From the NCBI GenBank assembly GCA_914767885.1, contig CAJZBQ010000025.1:620001-684000 (forward strand): 64,000 nt of DNA, read 5' to 3'. The notes under the pieces are model-generated. The model searched no databases and was not told the origin of the DNA. It worked only from the letters and a program-made list of their open reading frames with translations. Source of the stretch: Blepharisma stoltei. Lineage: Eukaryota > Ciliophora > Heterotrichea > Heterotrichida > Blepharismidae. A program made the translations under genes and the position numbers. This document shows, piece by piece, positions 45,328-60,300 of this stretch. Position 1 is the stretch's first letter; every line of letters starts with the position of its first letter.

Positions 45328-48300
45328 TTAAGACTTAATGGCTTCATTGCTTGGATAAGCTTGTATGAGGAAGTATCTAACAATCATGTAAATGGTCTCC
45401 ATAATAAAGATCTCAATCAAAATTCCCCACAAGAAGCTGACAGCCCAATACCCACTCCACTCATGGCAGAAGTCATAGCTTAGCATAACAACCCCTACAA
45501 TTGACCCAATCAGTACCGCCAGGCCCACAATAACTCCAATCGCTGGCCAGATTGGCGCTTTCTTTCTATCAATGCTAAACGCAACTATCATAAACACTTC
45601 AACAGGAATTGTGATCGCCAAAGCCAAAATCATATACCCAAAGTATTTTCCTTCATAATTATCAAACAGTGTCTGAGTCGCAGTTTCACTTCCTGAGTTA
45701 ATGTCTTCAGAGCCATAATACAATAAGCCTTCTAATAATAGCTCAAAGACGATAGCAACGATTAAGGTAAATACTCTTGCGACTCTTGAGAAAATAGGTC
45801 TGTAATAGATAAGTCCAAACACCAAGTGTCCTTCAATTAATTCTTGCAGCTCATATTTGACTTCAGGTTCTGGTTTTTCAATAGGTGCTTCGATTTGTTC
45901 GACAACGGAATTTTCAGTCAGATCGATATCTTGGGACTGGACACCTTCTTCGTCTGAGCTGTCTACATCGTCATCTTCAATGGATTCTTCGCCTTGAGAA
46001 GCATGAACACTTATGTTAGGACGCATGAGCCCTCTTAGAGTTGGTCTAGGAGAATGAGATGCTGGGGTGTTGGGAGGTGCATCCTTAGGAGCTTGAGTTG
46101 GTGATGAAGGACTAATTCTGTCTATTATAACCATTATTGGAGCTAATAGCAAACCAATAAACAGAACTACCACAAGGATGTAGAGAGGAGCATAATTATC
46201 GTCACATGAGCTATCTGTTATTGGAACATAAGGCGGTGGGTTGACACTAGGATTCACCTCAGTAAGTTTGTACATTGAGAAGTGGTATACTTTAAATGTG
46301 ACGGTTGAGGTGGAATTGTTGATACTTACTATCTTGCAGTTCGACTCAGTCCAATTAGAGCTTGTCTCATTATAATATACACAACCCCAGACCATGCCTT
46401 CTCCAATGTTTTTGCTATAAGGCAGCTCAATAAGGAATGGGTAATCTGATGATGAGAATGGGACATAAGTTTCAGTCGCCGGATTAAGTGAATAATCCTT
46501 ATAAGTTCCTGAGTTTGCGAGACTAAAGATTGCAATAGCTGAAAAGTCATCAGTAAACCCATGATAGAAATTAGCTCTCATATTCATTATATTTGTATTA
46601 GAGTAATCCAAAGTGCCTGGATATGTAAGATTTGCAACGGTAGAATAATAACGAGTAGTATTTTGCATATCTTCTGGGAAGTTTCTGTCTTTATAAATAT
46701 GAGTTTTAGCGGTGCTTATAGCATCATTAATTGATGACTGGGTAACTAACTTTTCTCTTGCTAAAAATTATAATATTTTTAATAAAATTAATAATTCGCT
46801 CTCATTTGGTCTAATATAGTAAGTCATTTGCGGTAGATGCAATTGCCCAGGTTGTATAGAAGTTATTGACATAGAGAACGTACTTTTCAAAGGTTTGCTC
46901 AGAGAAGGTAGTATTGATGCCATAATTCAAATAGCTTTCGCCTATTTCCACTATAGAATCTAAATTATCTGCAGTTGGTACTAAGGATGTATAGGTCGTC
47001 AAAAGGTTGTCTACCCACACAATGAACTCTTCCCAGGTGTTGAGCGTCATTAATCCTTTTTGGGTTGACAAAGAATAAACTGCACCTAGAACACTGTCCA
47101 AAAGGGTATTTGTCATAGTAAGCAATTTTGATTAATTATCTTGCAATGAAGAAATTTTTTTTCCTAAATTTTAACAAAAATTAAAAAATTTAGAAAAATA
47201 AAAAAAAAAATTATTAATGATAGAAGCATACTTTGACTGGAGACATAGGATTTCAAATCACTCCACATTGTGGAGAACAATGAACTGTCAATTGAAGCGC
47301 TGCTGCAGAACAAAGTAATGGTTGATGGTATGTTGTCTGGATCAAGAGTCAGCGTTGAATAAGAAGTTCTTAAAGCATCTGACTGCAATCGCCTGCTAAC
47401 GTAATCTTTGACTGATATAGATGATTTTGTCGTGTAGTCCATGCAAGTATTGAGCTGGTCGCAAACATGTGCTAAAATAGTGATGGTGCCTGCAGGCATG
47501 TAATAGGAGATTTGAGATTGTTCTGTAGTCGATCCAATAATCCTGTAAGTTGTTCCACTATCCGTAGAATATTCAAAGGTGTACAGAATTGGGTAATCCT
47601 CACCATCACGGTCATAACAATTAGAAATTGATATTGAAAATGAAGTTGTCAAAGCTGTTCCTGAACTTGGATTAACTGAAGGGACTGTGTCTGAGCAAGC
47701 TGCTCCTAACTTTTTGTTTTAAAAAATTCCAGCCCTTTAACTATTTTAATTAATTTTTTAATTTTTGCCAAATTTTTTCAGAAGAATTAAGTTAACATTC
47801 AAAGCTAAGTCGACGCTAAAGCTTGAAGTTCCAGATGTAATAGTCAAAGAAAACACATACGACATACCTTCAGCAAGAGAGTTTGCAGTCAAAGACAGAT
47901 AAGAAAGGTTATTTGGCGATATTTGTATTTTAGTTCCAGATGATTGAGACCATAGGATTGAGGTTCCATCGCCTCCAGAGACACTTGCTGAGAATCTATT
48001 TAACTGTTGATAGTTAGCTTTTACACTAATTGTTGGAATTGCTATATTGGTAGTTGCTGAAATATCTATGATATTGAGAGTTATTGTATAGCTTGCTGTT
48101 CTTGAATCTTTAGAAATTGTGCAAGTTAAATCCCATTGATTTACAACTAAGCTTGCTTTAGGAATGGTCAAGGCGCTGCTGCTTTGGCTTGAAAGGTATG
48201 ATGCTATAGAGCAAGCTGTTCCATCTAAATGATTGGTGCAGGTCCATGCATAGGCAAGGCCATCTGCTGAATTAGTATCTGGGTCTTTAGAACTGCTTGC

Positions 48301-51300
48301 ATCTATAATAAAGTCTAAGTTTTTATTGACATCTCCACTACCTTTGGATAGCTGAATAACAAGAGGTGATGAAGTCACTGTAATAGATACGCTGGCGCTT
48401 CCAGTTATAGGGGAACTATTAGTATTCTGAGTAGCTGTGGCAGTGAAAACATATGGACCTCCTGCAGCAAGCAAATTGCTTGAAATAGACAGTTTTTGTG
48501 TAGTTGCCGAAGAAGCTAGATTAGTGGCTGCAGTGCTGGATGGGCCTGATGTATAAGCCCATTGCCAAGATATTGACGTTGCAGAGCTTCCACAAATGGC
48601 AGCAACCAATGCTTTTACGGTCTTTGATTCTGAAGCTTTCATAGAAATAGTGCTTCCAGAGTCAAATGAAACAGTTAAAGTTTCTTGAGGAGAAATTGTT
48701 GTTGTCATTGATGCAGAACTAGTGAGCGCAAAGGTATTTGTTATTTGAACTGTCACAGTTAAGGATGTTAAAGAGGATGATATGCTTGATTTACTCCCCA
48801 TTATAATTTTGTTAAAAATATAATAGTAGAATTTTTTTCGATTCGTGAAAATTTGAAAGTAAAAATTAACTTATTAATTGCAAAATTTATGTTTAAAAAT
48901 GCAGGTTTTTTAAAATTCAATAGAAATTGTTAGAGATTATTACTGAGATATCAAAAATATATTTTTATAAAATTTTTATATATGAATTGAATTTTTTATA
49001 CTCACGAAGCGTAGTTTTTTACCCAAAAATAGGATTTTCCCGATGTTTTCTGAAGCGAGGGGATTTAGGAATTGAAATAGAGAATCCTGTTGCCTGTAAA
49101 ATCAAATCTACCGATGTGGAGCTCCATTTGTATGTCAAAGAAGCTCCATAATTGCCAGTTGACTTATCAGCAGAGTAAACAATTGCGTCATTATTGCATC
49201 CAAGTGAAATAGTCTGAGGTCCTGTTATCACGGCGACTGGACTAGGACTTGTTGGCATTTTAATCGATACGCTTAGCGGCTGGTAATTAATGGTGCATGG
49301 ATCTTGAGTGTCTTTAAGGATCCAAGTGCCGTCTAGATTAATTGTAGAATCCCTGAGGCTAAATTGGGTACCCAAAGCAATTTTGAGAGTCTTAGCGTCA
49401 GACCAAGAACACACTGGGCCAGTTCCCATCAATTGAAGAGTGTCATAGGTCAAAACCTTGCTGCATGAAGGATCAACTGTGGTATCTACTGGTACTTTAA
49501 ATGATACTAAGACATATACATATGATGAGCTGTATGATGCTGATACAACATCTGTAGAAGCTAAATACTTTTTGCAGACCACACATTTGCTATTTGACAA
49601 TGTGTATCCAGAGTTACAGAGACAGCTTTTTGAAGCTGACTCCACCCTTTAAACTGGATCAAAATATTGGTTATTTTATATTTTTGGGTGCTTTATACTC
49701 TCTTCAAATAGAACAACTTTTTTTATATAAAATTTTATATGTAAAAATAATATATAGAATTATTTTTTAACCTAACATTATGATAAAAATGCATTATTTA
49801 GCACTGAATCGATTATTATTTTGAATAATTCTTCATAAAACAAAATTTTGAAAAAAATTCAACCCCACTTTAAATAAGAACAAAATTTATTCTTCCAATT
49901 TAAAGGGGGGAGTGAGTCATATGAAGAATTCGGTGTGCAAGAGCAAGTAATTCCAGATAACTCTGCATTTGTGATACATGCAGTGCAGTTTTGCCCATTA
50001 GAAGTAGAGCAAGAAGTGCAAAGATTATTGCAAGTTGCGATACAGTTATTGTTCGAATCCAATGAGAAGCCACTCTTGCAAGAGCATAGACCATTTGAGC
50101 CTACTTCGGCATTGGAATTACAAGTTAAACAATTTGTAAGAGAGCTGCAAGTTGCACAAGATGTTGGACACTGAGAACACTTCCCATTTACCGGAGCATA
50201 ACCACTATTACATTTGCATGAACTGGTTGCAGAGTTAAAGCTAGCATTTGCAACGCAGCTAGTGCATACACTTTCTGAAGTACAATTAGCACATTGATTT
50301 GTGCAAGCATTACAAATTGTTGAATTTAAATAGTATCCTGCTATGCAACTTGTGCAAGTTGATGTTGAGGTACTACATAATGAGCAAGGTGATGTGCATT
50401 GATTGCAGGTTGAGTTGCTGCTAAGTGAGTATCCATCTGCGCATTTAGTGCAAATAGAGGCACTTGAACATTTCGAGCATGGTGATGTGCATTGATGGCA
50501 AGAATTAGAGGACAAATAATACCCGTCGACGCATGAAGTACAATTTGTAGCAGTAGAGTAACAGCTAGAGCATGGCGAAGTGCAGGTAGGACTAACGCAG
50601 GTAGAATTGCTTAAAACATAGCCATCAGCACATGCAGTACATGTTGTAGCGGATCCAGAGCATTTCGAGCAAGGTGATGTGCATTGTTTGCATGTTGAAT
50701 TGCTTGAGAAGTATCCATCAGCACAAACGCAAGTTGAATTAGAAAGAGTATAGCCGCTTAAACACTTTGTGCACACTGCATCGCTAGAACATTCTGAACA
50801 AGGAGATGTGCATTGAATGCAAGTGTTAGTAGATAGATAATATCCAGTTTGACAGCTTGTGCAATTCGTAGAACTTGTTTGACATCCAGAGCATGGAGAT
50901 GTGCAGTTAACGCAAGCATTATTACTCAAAATTAGGCCATTGGAACATTCAGTGCATGTTGTAGCAGATCCAGAGCATTTAGAGCATGGGGATGTGCATT
51001 GTTGGCAGGTTGAATTGCTCGAGAAGTACCCATCAGCACAGACACAAGTTGAATTAGAAAGAGTATAGGTACTTGAACACTTTGTGCATGCAGTAGCGCT
51101 AGAGCATTCTAAACAAGGAGATGTGCATTGAATACAACTATTGCCAGACAGATAATACCCAGAATCGCACTTGGTGCAATTGGTAGGACTTGCTTGGCAC
51201 TCAGAGCATGGCGATGTGCAGTTAACACAAGAGCTACCGCTCAATAATAGGCCACTTTCACATCCAGTACATGTTGTAGCAGAGTCAGAGCATTTAGAGC

Positions 51301-54300
51301 ATGGTGATGTGCATTGCTGGCAAGTCGAGTTGCTTGAGAAGTATCCATCACCACAGACACAAGTTGAATTAGAAAGAGTATATCCATTTGAGCACTTTGT
51401 GCAAGTAGTAGAGCTAGAGCATTCTGAACAAGGAGATGTGCATTGAATGCAACTGTTACCAGACAGATAATACCCAGAATCGCACTTGGTGCAATTGGTA
51501 GGACTTGTTTGACACTCAGAGCATGGCGATGTGCAGTTAACGCAAGAGCTGCCGCTCAACAGTAGGCCACTTTCACATCCAGTGCATGTTGTAGCAGTTC
51601 CAGAGCATTTAGAGCATGGTGATGTGCATTGTTGGCAGGTTGAATTGCTTGAGAAGTATCCGTCAGTACAGACACAAGTTGAATTAGAAAGAGTATAGCT
51701 ATTTGAACACTTTGTGCATGTTGTAGCGCTAGAGCATTCTAGACAAGGAGATGTGCATTGAATGCAACTGTTGCCAGACAGATAATACCCAGTATCGCAC
51801 TTGGTGCAATTGGTAGGACTTGCTTGACATTCAGAGCATGGCGATGTACAGTTAACACAAGAGCTGCCGCTCAACAATAGGCCACTTTCACATCCAGTGC
51901 ATGTTGTAGCAGAGTCAGAGCATTTAGAGCATGGAGATGCGCATTGCTGGCAAGTCGAGTTGCTTGAGAAGTATCCATCACCACAAACACAAGTTGAATT
52001 AGAAAGAGTATAGCCATTTGAGCACTTTGTGCAAGTAGTAGAGCTAGAACATTCTGAACAAGGAGATGTGAATTGAATTCTAAAATAATCTTTAAAAGTA
52101 TTTTCAGATAACTAAATATAGATTTTTAATAAAAAGCACCTTAAAAATGAAATAAATGGCTTGTGCATTGAACGCAGCTATTGCCTGAAAGATAATATCC
52201 AGTTTGACAGCTTGTGCAATTAGTAGTGCTTGTATGGCACTCAGAGCATGGTGATGTACAGTTAAGACAAGTTGAATTACTCAAGATTAAGCCACTAGAG
52301 CATTCAGTGCAGGTTGTAGCAGTTTCAGAGCATTTAGAACATGGTGATGTGCATTTTTCGCAGGTCGAATTGTTTGAGAAGTATCCATCAGCACAGACGC
52401 AAGTTGAATTATTAGAAGTGTAGCCAGTTGGGCATTTACTGCAAGTTGTAGCGCTGGTGCATTCTAAGCAAGGAGATGTGAATTGAAGCCTTAAAAAAAT
52501 CTCTGAAAAATATTTATTTCTCTTAAATAAAAGAAAATAAAAAAGTGCGTTAAAATAAAAATAAAAACTTGTGCATTGATGGCAACTATTTGCAGAAAGA
52601 TAATATCCAGTTTGACAGCTTGTGCAATTGGTAATAGTTTCTTGACATGAAGAGCATGGCGATGTACAGTTAGCACATGCACCATCGTTTAAGATTAGGC
52701 CACTGGAGCATTCAGTGCATGTTGTAGCAGTGCCGGAACATTTAGAGCATGGTGATGTGCATTTTTCACAAGTTGAATTGCTGGAAAAGTACCCATCAGC
52801 GCAGACACAAGTTGAATTAGAAAGAGTATAACTATTTGAACACTTTGTGCATGCTGTAGCACTAGAACATTCTAAGCAAGGAGATGTGAATTGAGTTGAA
52901 AAAAATCTTTAAAAAGTATTTTTAAAGCAATAAAAAAAAAGCAAATATAAAATGCCTGAAAACTAAAAAACAATTATGTGCATTGCGTGCAAGTATTGCC
53001 AGAAAGATAATATCCAGTTTGACAACTCGTGCAATTTGTGAGGCTTCCTTGACACTGGGAGCATGGAGATGTGCAGTTGCTGCAAGTGCCATTATTCAAG
53101 ATTAGGCCATTAGAGCATCCAGTGCATGTTGTAGCAGTTTCAGAACATTTAGAGCATGGTGATGTGCATTGTTCGCAAGTCGAATTGCTTTCAAAGTATC
53201 CATCTGCACATTCGCAGGTTGAATTATTAGAGGTATATCCGGTTGGACATTTAGTACAAGTTGTATTGCTTGAGCATTCTAAGCAAGGAGATGTGCATTG
53301 AAGACAGCTATTACCAGAGAGATAGTATCCAGTTTCACAGCTTGTGCAATTGGTAAGACTTTCTTGACACCCAGAGCACGGAGATGTGCAGTTACTGCAA
53401 GTGCCATTATTCAAGATTAAGCCATTCGAGCATTCAGTGCATGTTGTAGCAGTTTCAGAACACTTAGAACATGGTGATGTGCATTGTTGGCAGGTAGAAT
53501 TGCTTGAAAAGTATCCATCGGCACATTCACAAGTTGAATTAGTAAGATTATAGCCATTTGGACATTTATTGCAATCTGTACTACTAGAGCACTCTAAGCA
53601 AGGAGATGTGCATTGAATGCAGGCATTACCAGAAAGATAGTGTCCAGTTTGGCAGCTTGTACAATTCGTAGAAGTTGTTTGACACTCAGAGCAAGGTGAA
53701 CTACATTTCTCGCAAGTTGAATTGCTTAAAAAGTACCCATCGGCGCACTCACAAGTTGAATTAGTAAGATTAAAGCCGCTTGAACACTTTGTGCATACTG
53801 TCTCACTAGAACATTCTATACAAGGAGATGTGAATTGAATTTTAAAAAATCTTTAAAAAATAAATATTTTTCGAATAATAAAAAAAAACAAAAAATGCCT
53901 AAAAATGGTATAAGCATTTTTGTGCATTGAATGCAGGCATTACCTGAAAGATAGTGGCCAGTTTGACAGCTTGTGCAATTGGTAACTGTTTCTTGACAGC
54001 TTGAGCATGGAGATGTACAGTTACTGCAAGTTCCATTATTTAAGATAAGGCCATTAGAGCATCCAGTACATGTTGTAGCAGTTCCAGAACATTTAGAGCA
54101 TGGTGATGTGCATTGTTCGCAGGTCGAATTGCTTTCGAAGTATCCATCTGCACATATACAAGTTGTATTATTAGAGGTATATCCGGTGGGGCATTTACTA
54201 CAAGTTGTATTGCTTGAGCATTCTAAACAAGGAGATGTGCATTGAAGGCAACTATTGCCAGAAAGATAGTATCCAGTTTCACAGCTTGTGCAATTGGTTA

Positions 54301-57300
54301 GGCTACCTTGACACCCAGAGCATGGAGATGTGCAGTTACTGCAAGTGCCATTATTCAAGATCAGGCCATTAGAGCATTCAGTGCATGTTGTAGCAGTTTC
54401 AGAGCATTTAAAGCATGGTGATGTGCATTGTTCGCAGGTCGAATTGCTCGAGAAGTATCCATCTGCGCAGACACAAGTTGAATTGTTAGATGTATACCCG
54501 TTTGGACATTTACTACAAGTTGTAGCGCTGGTGCATTCTAAGCAAGGAGATGTGCATTGAAGACAACTATTTCCAGAAAGATAGTATCCAGTTTCACAGC
54601 TTGTGCAATTGGTAAGGCTTCCATGACACTCAGAGCATGGAGATGTACAGTTACTGCAAGTATCATTATTTAAGATTAAGCCATTAGAGCATTCAGTGCA
54701 TGTTGTAGCACTTCCAGAACATTTAGAGCATGGTGATGTGCATTGCTGACAGGTAAAATTGCTTGAAAAGTATCCATCGGCGCATTCGCAAGTTGAATTA
54801 GTAAGATTATAGCCATTTGGACATTTACTGCAATTTGTATCGCTAGAGCATTCTAAGCAAGGAGATGTGCATTGAATGCAACTATTACCAGAAAGATAGT
54901 GGCCCGTTTGACAGCTTGTGCAATTCGTAGAAGTTTTTTGACACTCAGAACAAGGTGAACTACATTGCTCGCAAGTTGAATTGCTTAAAAAGTACCCATC
55001 GGCGCACTCACAAGTTGAATTCGTAAGATTAAAGCCGCTTGAACACTTTGTGCATGCTGTAGCACTCGAACACTCTATACAAGGAAATGTGAATTGAATT
55101 TAAAAAAATCTTTAAAAAATATTTATTTCTTATAGAATAAAAGAAAATAAAAAAATGTCTAAAAACGCTATAAGCATTTTTGTGCATTGAATGCAGGTAT
55201 TACCAGAAAGATAGTGTCCAGTTTGGCAGCTTGTGCAATTGGTAACAGTTTCCTGACACTCAGAGCATGGAGATGTACAGTTACTGCAAGTTCCATTATT
55301 TAAGATAAGGCCATTTGAGCATCCAGTACATGTTGTAGCAGTTCCAGAACATTTAGAGCAAGGTGATGTGCATTGTTCGCAAGTCGAATTACTTTCGAAG
55401 TATCCATCTGCACATACGCAAGTTGTATTATTAGAGGTATATCCGGTTGGGCATTTACTACATGTTGTATTGCTTGAGCATTCTAAGCAAGGAGATGTGC
55501 ATTGAAGGCAACTATTACCAGAAAGATAGTATCCAGTTTGACAGCTTGTACAATTGGTAAGACTTCCTTGGCACTGAGAGCACGGAGATGTGCAGTTACT
55601 GCAAGTGCCATTATTCAAGATTAAGCCATTCGAGCATTCAGTGCATGTTGTAGCAGTTTCAGAACACTTAGAACATGGTGATGTGCATTGTTGACAGGTA
55701 GAATTGCTTGAAAAGTATCCATCGGCGCATTCGCAAGTTGAATTAGTAAGATTATAGCCATTTGGACATTTAGTGCAATCTGTACTACTAGAGCATTCTA
55801 AGCAAGGAGATGTGCATTGAATGCAGGCATTGCCAGAAAGATAGTGTCCAGTTTGACAGCTTGTACAATTCAAAGAACTTGTTTGACACTCAGAACAAGG
55901 TGAACTACATTGCTCGCAAGTTGAATTGCTTAAAAAGTACCCATCGGCGCACTCACAAGTTGAATTAGTAAGATTAAAGCCGCTTGAACACTTTGTGCAT
56001 ACTGTCTCACTAGAACATTCTATACAAGGAGATGTGAATTGAATTTAAAAAAATCTTTAAAAAATATTTATTTCTTAAAGAATAAAAGAAAATAAAAAAA
56101 TGTCTAAAAACGCTATAAGCATTTTTGTGCATTGAATGCAGGTATTACCAGAAAGATAGTGTCCAGTTTGGCAGCTTGTGCAATTGGTAACAGTTTCCTG
56201 ACACTCAGAGCATGGAGATGTACAGTTACTGCAAGTGTCATTATTTAAGATAAGGCCATTAGAGCATGCAGTGCATGTTGTAGCAGTTCCAGAACATTTA
56301 GAGCATGGTGATGTGCATTGTTCGCAGGTCGAATTACTTTCGAAGTATCCATCTGCACATACGCAAGTTGTATTATTAGAGGTATATCCGGTTGGGCATT
56401 TACTACATGTTGTATTGCTTGAGCATTCTAAGCAAGGAGATGTGCATTGAAGACAACTATTACCAGAAAGATAGTATCCAGTTTGACAGCTTGTACAATT
56501 GGTAAGACTTCCTTGGCACTGAGAGCATGGAGATGTACAGTTACTGCAAGTGCCATTATTCAAGATTAAGCCATTCGAGCATTCAGTGCATGTTGTAGCA
56601 GTTTCAGAACACTTAGAGCATGGTGATGTGCATTGCTGGCAGGTAGAATTGCTTGAAAAGTATCCATCAGCGCATTCGCAAGTTGAATTAGTAAGATTAT
56701 AGCCACTTGGACATTTAGTGCAATCTGTACTACTAGAGCATTCTAAGCAAGGGGATGTGCATTGAATGCAACTATTACCAGATAGATAGTGTCCAGTTTG
56801 ACAGCTTGTGCAATTCGTAGAACTTGTTTGACACTCAGAGCAAGGCGAACTGCATTGCACGCAAGCTGTACTATTAGAAAAGTATCCATCGGCGCACTCA
56901 CAAGTTGAATTCGTAAGATTATAGCCGCTCGAACACTTTGTACATGCTGTAGCACTCGAGCATTCTATACAAGGAGATGTGTATGAACTTAAAAAAATCT
57001 TTAAAAAATATCTATCCCTAAAGAATAAAAGAAATAAAAAAATATCTAAAAACGATAAAAGCATTTTTGTGCATTGAGTACAGGTATTGCCAGAAAGATA
57101 GTGGCCAGTTACGCAGCTTGTACAATTGGTAACAGTTTCTTGACACTCAGAGCATGGAGATGTGCAGTTACTGCAAGTGCCATTATTTAAAATAAGGCTA
57201 TTAGAGCATGCAGTGCATGTTGTGGCAGCTCCAAAACATTTAGAACATGGTGATGTGCATTGCTGACAAGTAGAATTGCTTGAAAAGTATCCATCGGCGC

Positions 57301-60300
57301 ATTCACAAGTTGAATTAGTAAGATTATAACCATTTGGACATTTAGTGCAATCTGTACTGCTAGAGCATTCTAAGCAAGGAGATGTGCATTGAATGCAAGT
57401 ATTACCTGATAGATAGTGGCCAGTTACACAGCTTGTGCAATTGGTTAAAGTTTCTTGACACCCAGAGCATGGAGACGTGCAGTTACTGCAAGTGCCATTA
57501 TTTAAAATAAGGCCATTAGAGCATGCAGTGCATGCTGTAGCAGTTCCAAAACATTTAGAGCATGGTGATGTGCATTGTTCACAGGTCGAATTACTTTCGA
57601 AGTATCCATCTGCACATACGCAAGTTGAATTATTAGAGGTATATCCGATTGGGCATTTACTACAAGTAGTATTGCTTGAGCATTCTAAGCAAGGAGATGT
57701 GCATTGAAGACAACTATTACCAGAAAGATAGTATCCAGTTTGACAGCTTGTGCAATTGGTAAGACTTCCTTGGCACTGAGAGCATGGAGATGTACAGTTA
57801 CTGCAAGTGCCATTATTCAAGATTAAGCCATTCGAGCATTCAGTGCATGTTGTAGCAGTTTCAGAACACTTAGAACATGGTGATGTGCATTGCTGACAGG
57901 TAGAATTGCTTGAAAAGTATCCATCGGCGCATTCACAAGTTGAATTAGTAAGATTATAGCCATTTGGACATTTAGTGCAATCTGCGCTACTAGAGCATTC
58001 TAAGCAAGGAGATGTGCATTGAATGCAACTATTACCAGATAGATAGTGTCCAGTTTGACAGCTTGTGCAATTCGTAGAACTTGTTTGACACTCAGAGCAA
58101 GGCGAACTGCATTGCACGCAAGCTGTACTATTAGAAAAGTATCCATCGGCGCACTCACAAGTTGAATTCGTAAGATCATAGCCGCTTGAGCACTTTGTAC
58201 ATGCTGTAGCACTCGAGCATTCTATACAAGGAAATGTGCATTGAATTTAAAAAAAATCTTTTAAAAAATAAATATTTTTCGAATAATAAAACAATCAAAA
58301 AATTGCTTAAAAAGGGAAATTAAGATTTTGTGCATTGAGTACAGGTATTACCAGAAAGATAGTGTCCAGTTACGCAGCTTGTACAATTGGTAACAGTTTC
58401 TTGACACCCAGAGCATGGAGATGTACAGTTACTGCAAGTGTCATTATTTAAGATAAGGCCATTAGAGCATGCAGTGCATGTTGTAGCGGCTCCAGAGCAT
58501 TTAGAGCATGGTGATGTGCATTGCTCACAGGTCGAATTGCTTTCATAGTATCCATCTGCACATACGCAAGTTGTATTATTAGAGGTATATCCGGTTGGAC
58601 ATTTACTACAAGTTGTGCTGCTTGAGCATTCTAAGCAAGGAGATGTGCATTGAAGACAACTATTACCAGAAAGATAGTATCCAGTTTGACAGCTTGTACA
58701 ATTGGTAAGACTTCCTTGGCACTGAGAGCATGGAGATGTGCAATTACTGCAAGTGCCATTATTCAAGATTAAGCCATTCGAGCATGCAGTGCATGTTGTA
58801 GCAGTTTCAGAACACTTAGAGCATGGTGATGTGCATTGTTGGCAGGTAGAATTGCTTGAAAAGTATCCATCAGCACATTCACAAGCTGAATTAGTAAGAT
58901 TATAGCCATTTGGGCACTTTGTACATACTGTATCACTCGAGCACTCTAAGCAAGGAGATGTGCATTGAATGCAGGTATTACCAGATAGATAGTGTCCAGT
59001 TTCACAGATTGTGCAATTAGTAGAACTTGTTTGACACTTAGAGCAAGGTGAACTGCATTGCACGCAAGCTGTATTGTTCGAAAAGTATCCATCGGCGCAC
59101 TCACAAGCTGAATTAGTAAGATTATAGCCGCTTGAACACTTTGTGCATACTGTAGCACTCGAGCATTCTGTACAAGGAGATGTGCATTGAATTTTAAAAA
59201 AATCTTTATAAATATTTTTCAAATAATAAAAAAAAGCAAAAAATGCCTGATAATGATATAAGCATTTTTGTGCATTGAGTACAGGTATTACCAGAAAGAT
59301 AGTGGCCAGTTTCACAGCTTGTGCAATTAGTAGCAGTTTCTTGGCAGGCAGAGCATGGAGATGTACAGTTACTGCAAGTTCCATTATTTAAGATTAAGCC
59401 ATTAGAGCATCCAGTACATGCTGTAGCAGTTCCAGAACATTTAGAGCATGGTGATGCGCATTGTTCACAAGTGGAATTGCTCGAAAAGTACCCATCAGCG
59501 CACTCACAAGTTGAATTAGTAAGATTATAGCCGTTTGGACACTTTGTGCATACTGTATCATTAGAGCATTCTATGCAAGGAGATGTGCATTGAGTACAGG
59601 TATTACCAGAAAGATAGTATCCAGTTGCACAGCTTGTACAATTAGTAACGGTTTCTTGACACTGGGAGCATGGAGATGTACAGTTACTGCAAGTTCCATT
59701 ATTTAAGATTAGGCCATTAGAGCATCCAGTGCATGTTGTAGCAGTCCCAAAACACTTAGTACATGGTGATGTGCATTGCTGGCAGGTAGAATTGTATGAA
59801 AAGTACCCATCGGCGCACTCACAAGCTGAATTAGTAAGATTATAGCCGCTTGGACACTTTGTGCATACTGTATCACTAGAGCATTCTAAACAAGGAGTTG
59901 TGCATTGAGCACAGCTATTACCAGATATATAGTGTCCAGTTTCACAGCTTGTGCAATTCGTAGAACTTGTTTGACACTTAGAGCAAGGTGAACTGCATTG
60001 CACGCAAGCTGTACTGTTCGAAAAGTACCCATCGGCGCACTCACAAGCTGAATTAGTAAGATTATAGCCGTTTAAACACTTTGTGCATACTGTAGCACTA
60101 GAGCATTCTGTACAAGGAGATGTGCATTGGATTTTAAAAAAATCTTTAAAAAATACCTATTTTTCAAATTATAATAAAAAAATAAAAAATCCTAAAAAAT
60201 GAAATTAAGATTTTGTGCATTGAGTACAGGTATTACCAGAAAGATAGTATCCAGTTACACAGCTTGTGCAATTGGTTACAGTTTCTTGACACCCAGAGCA

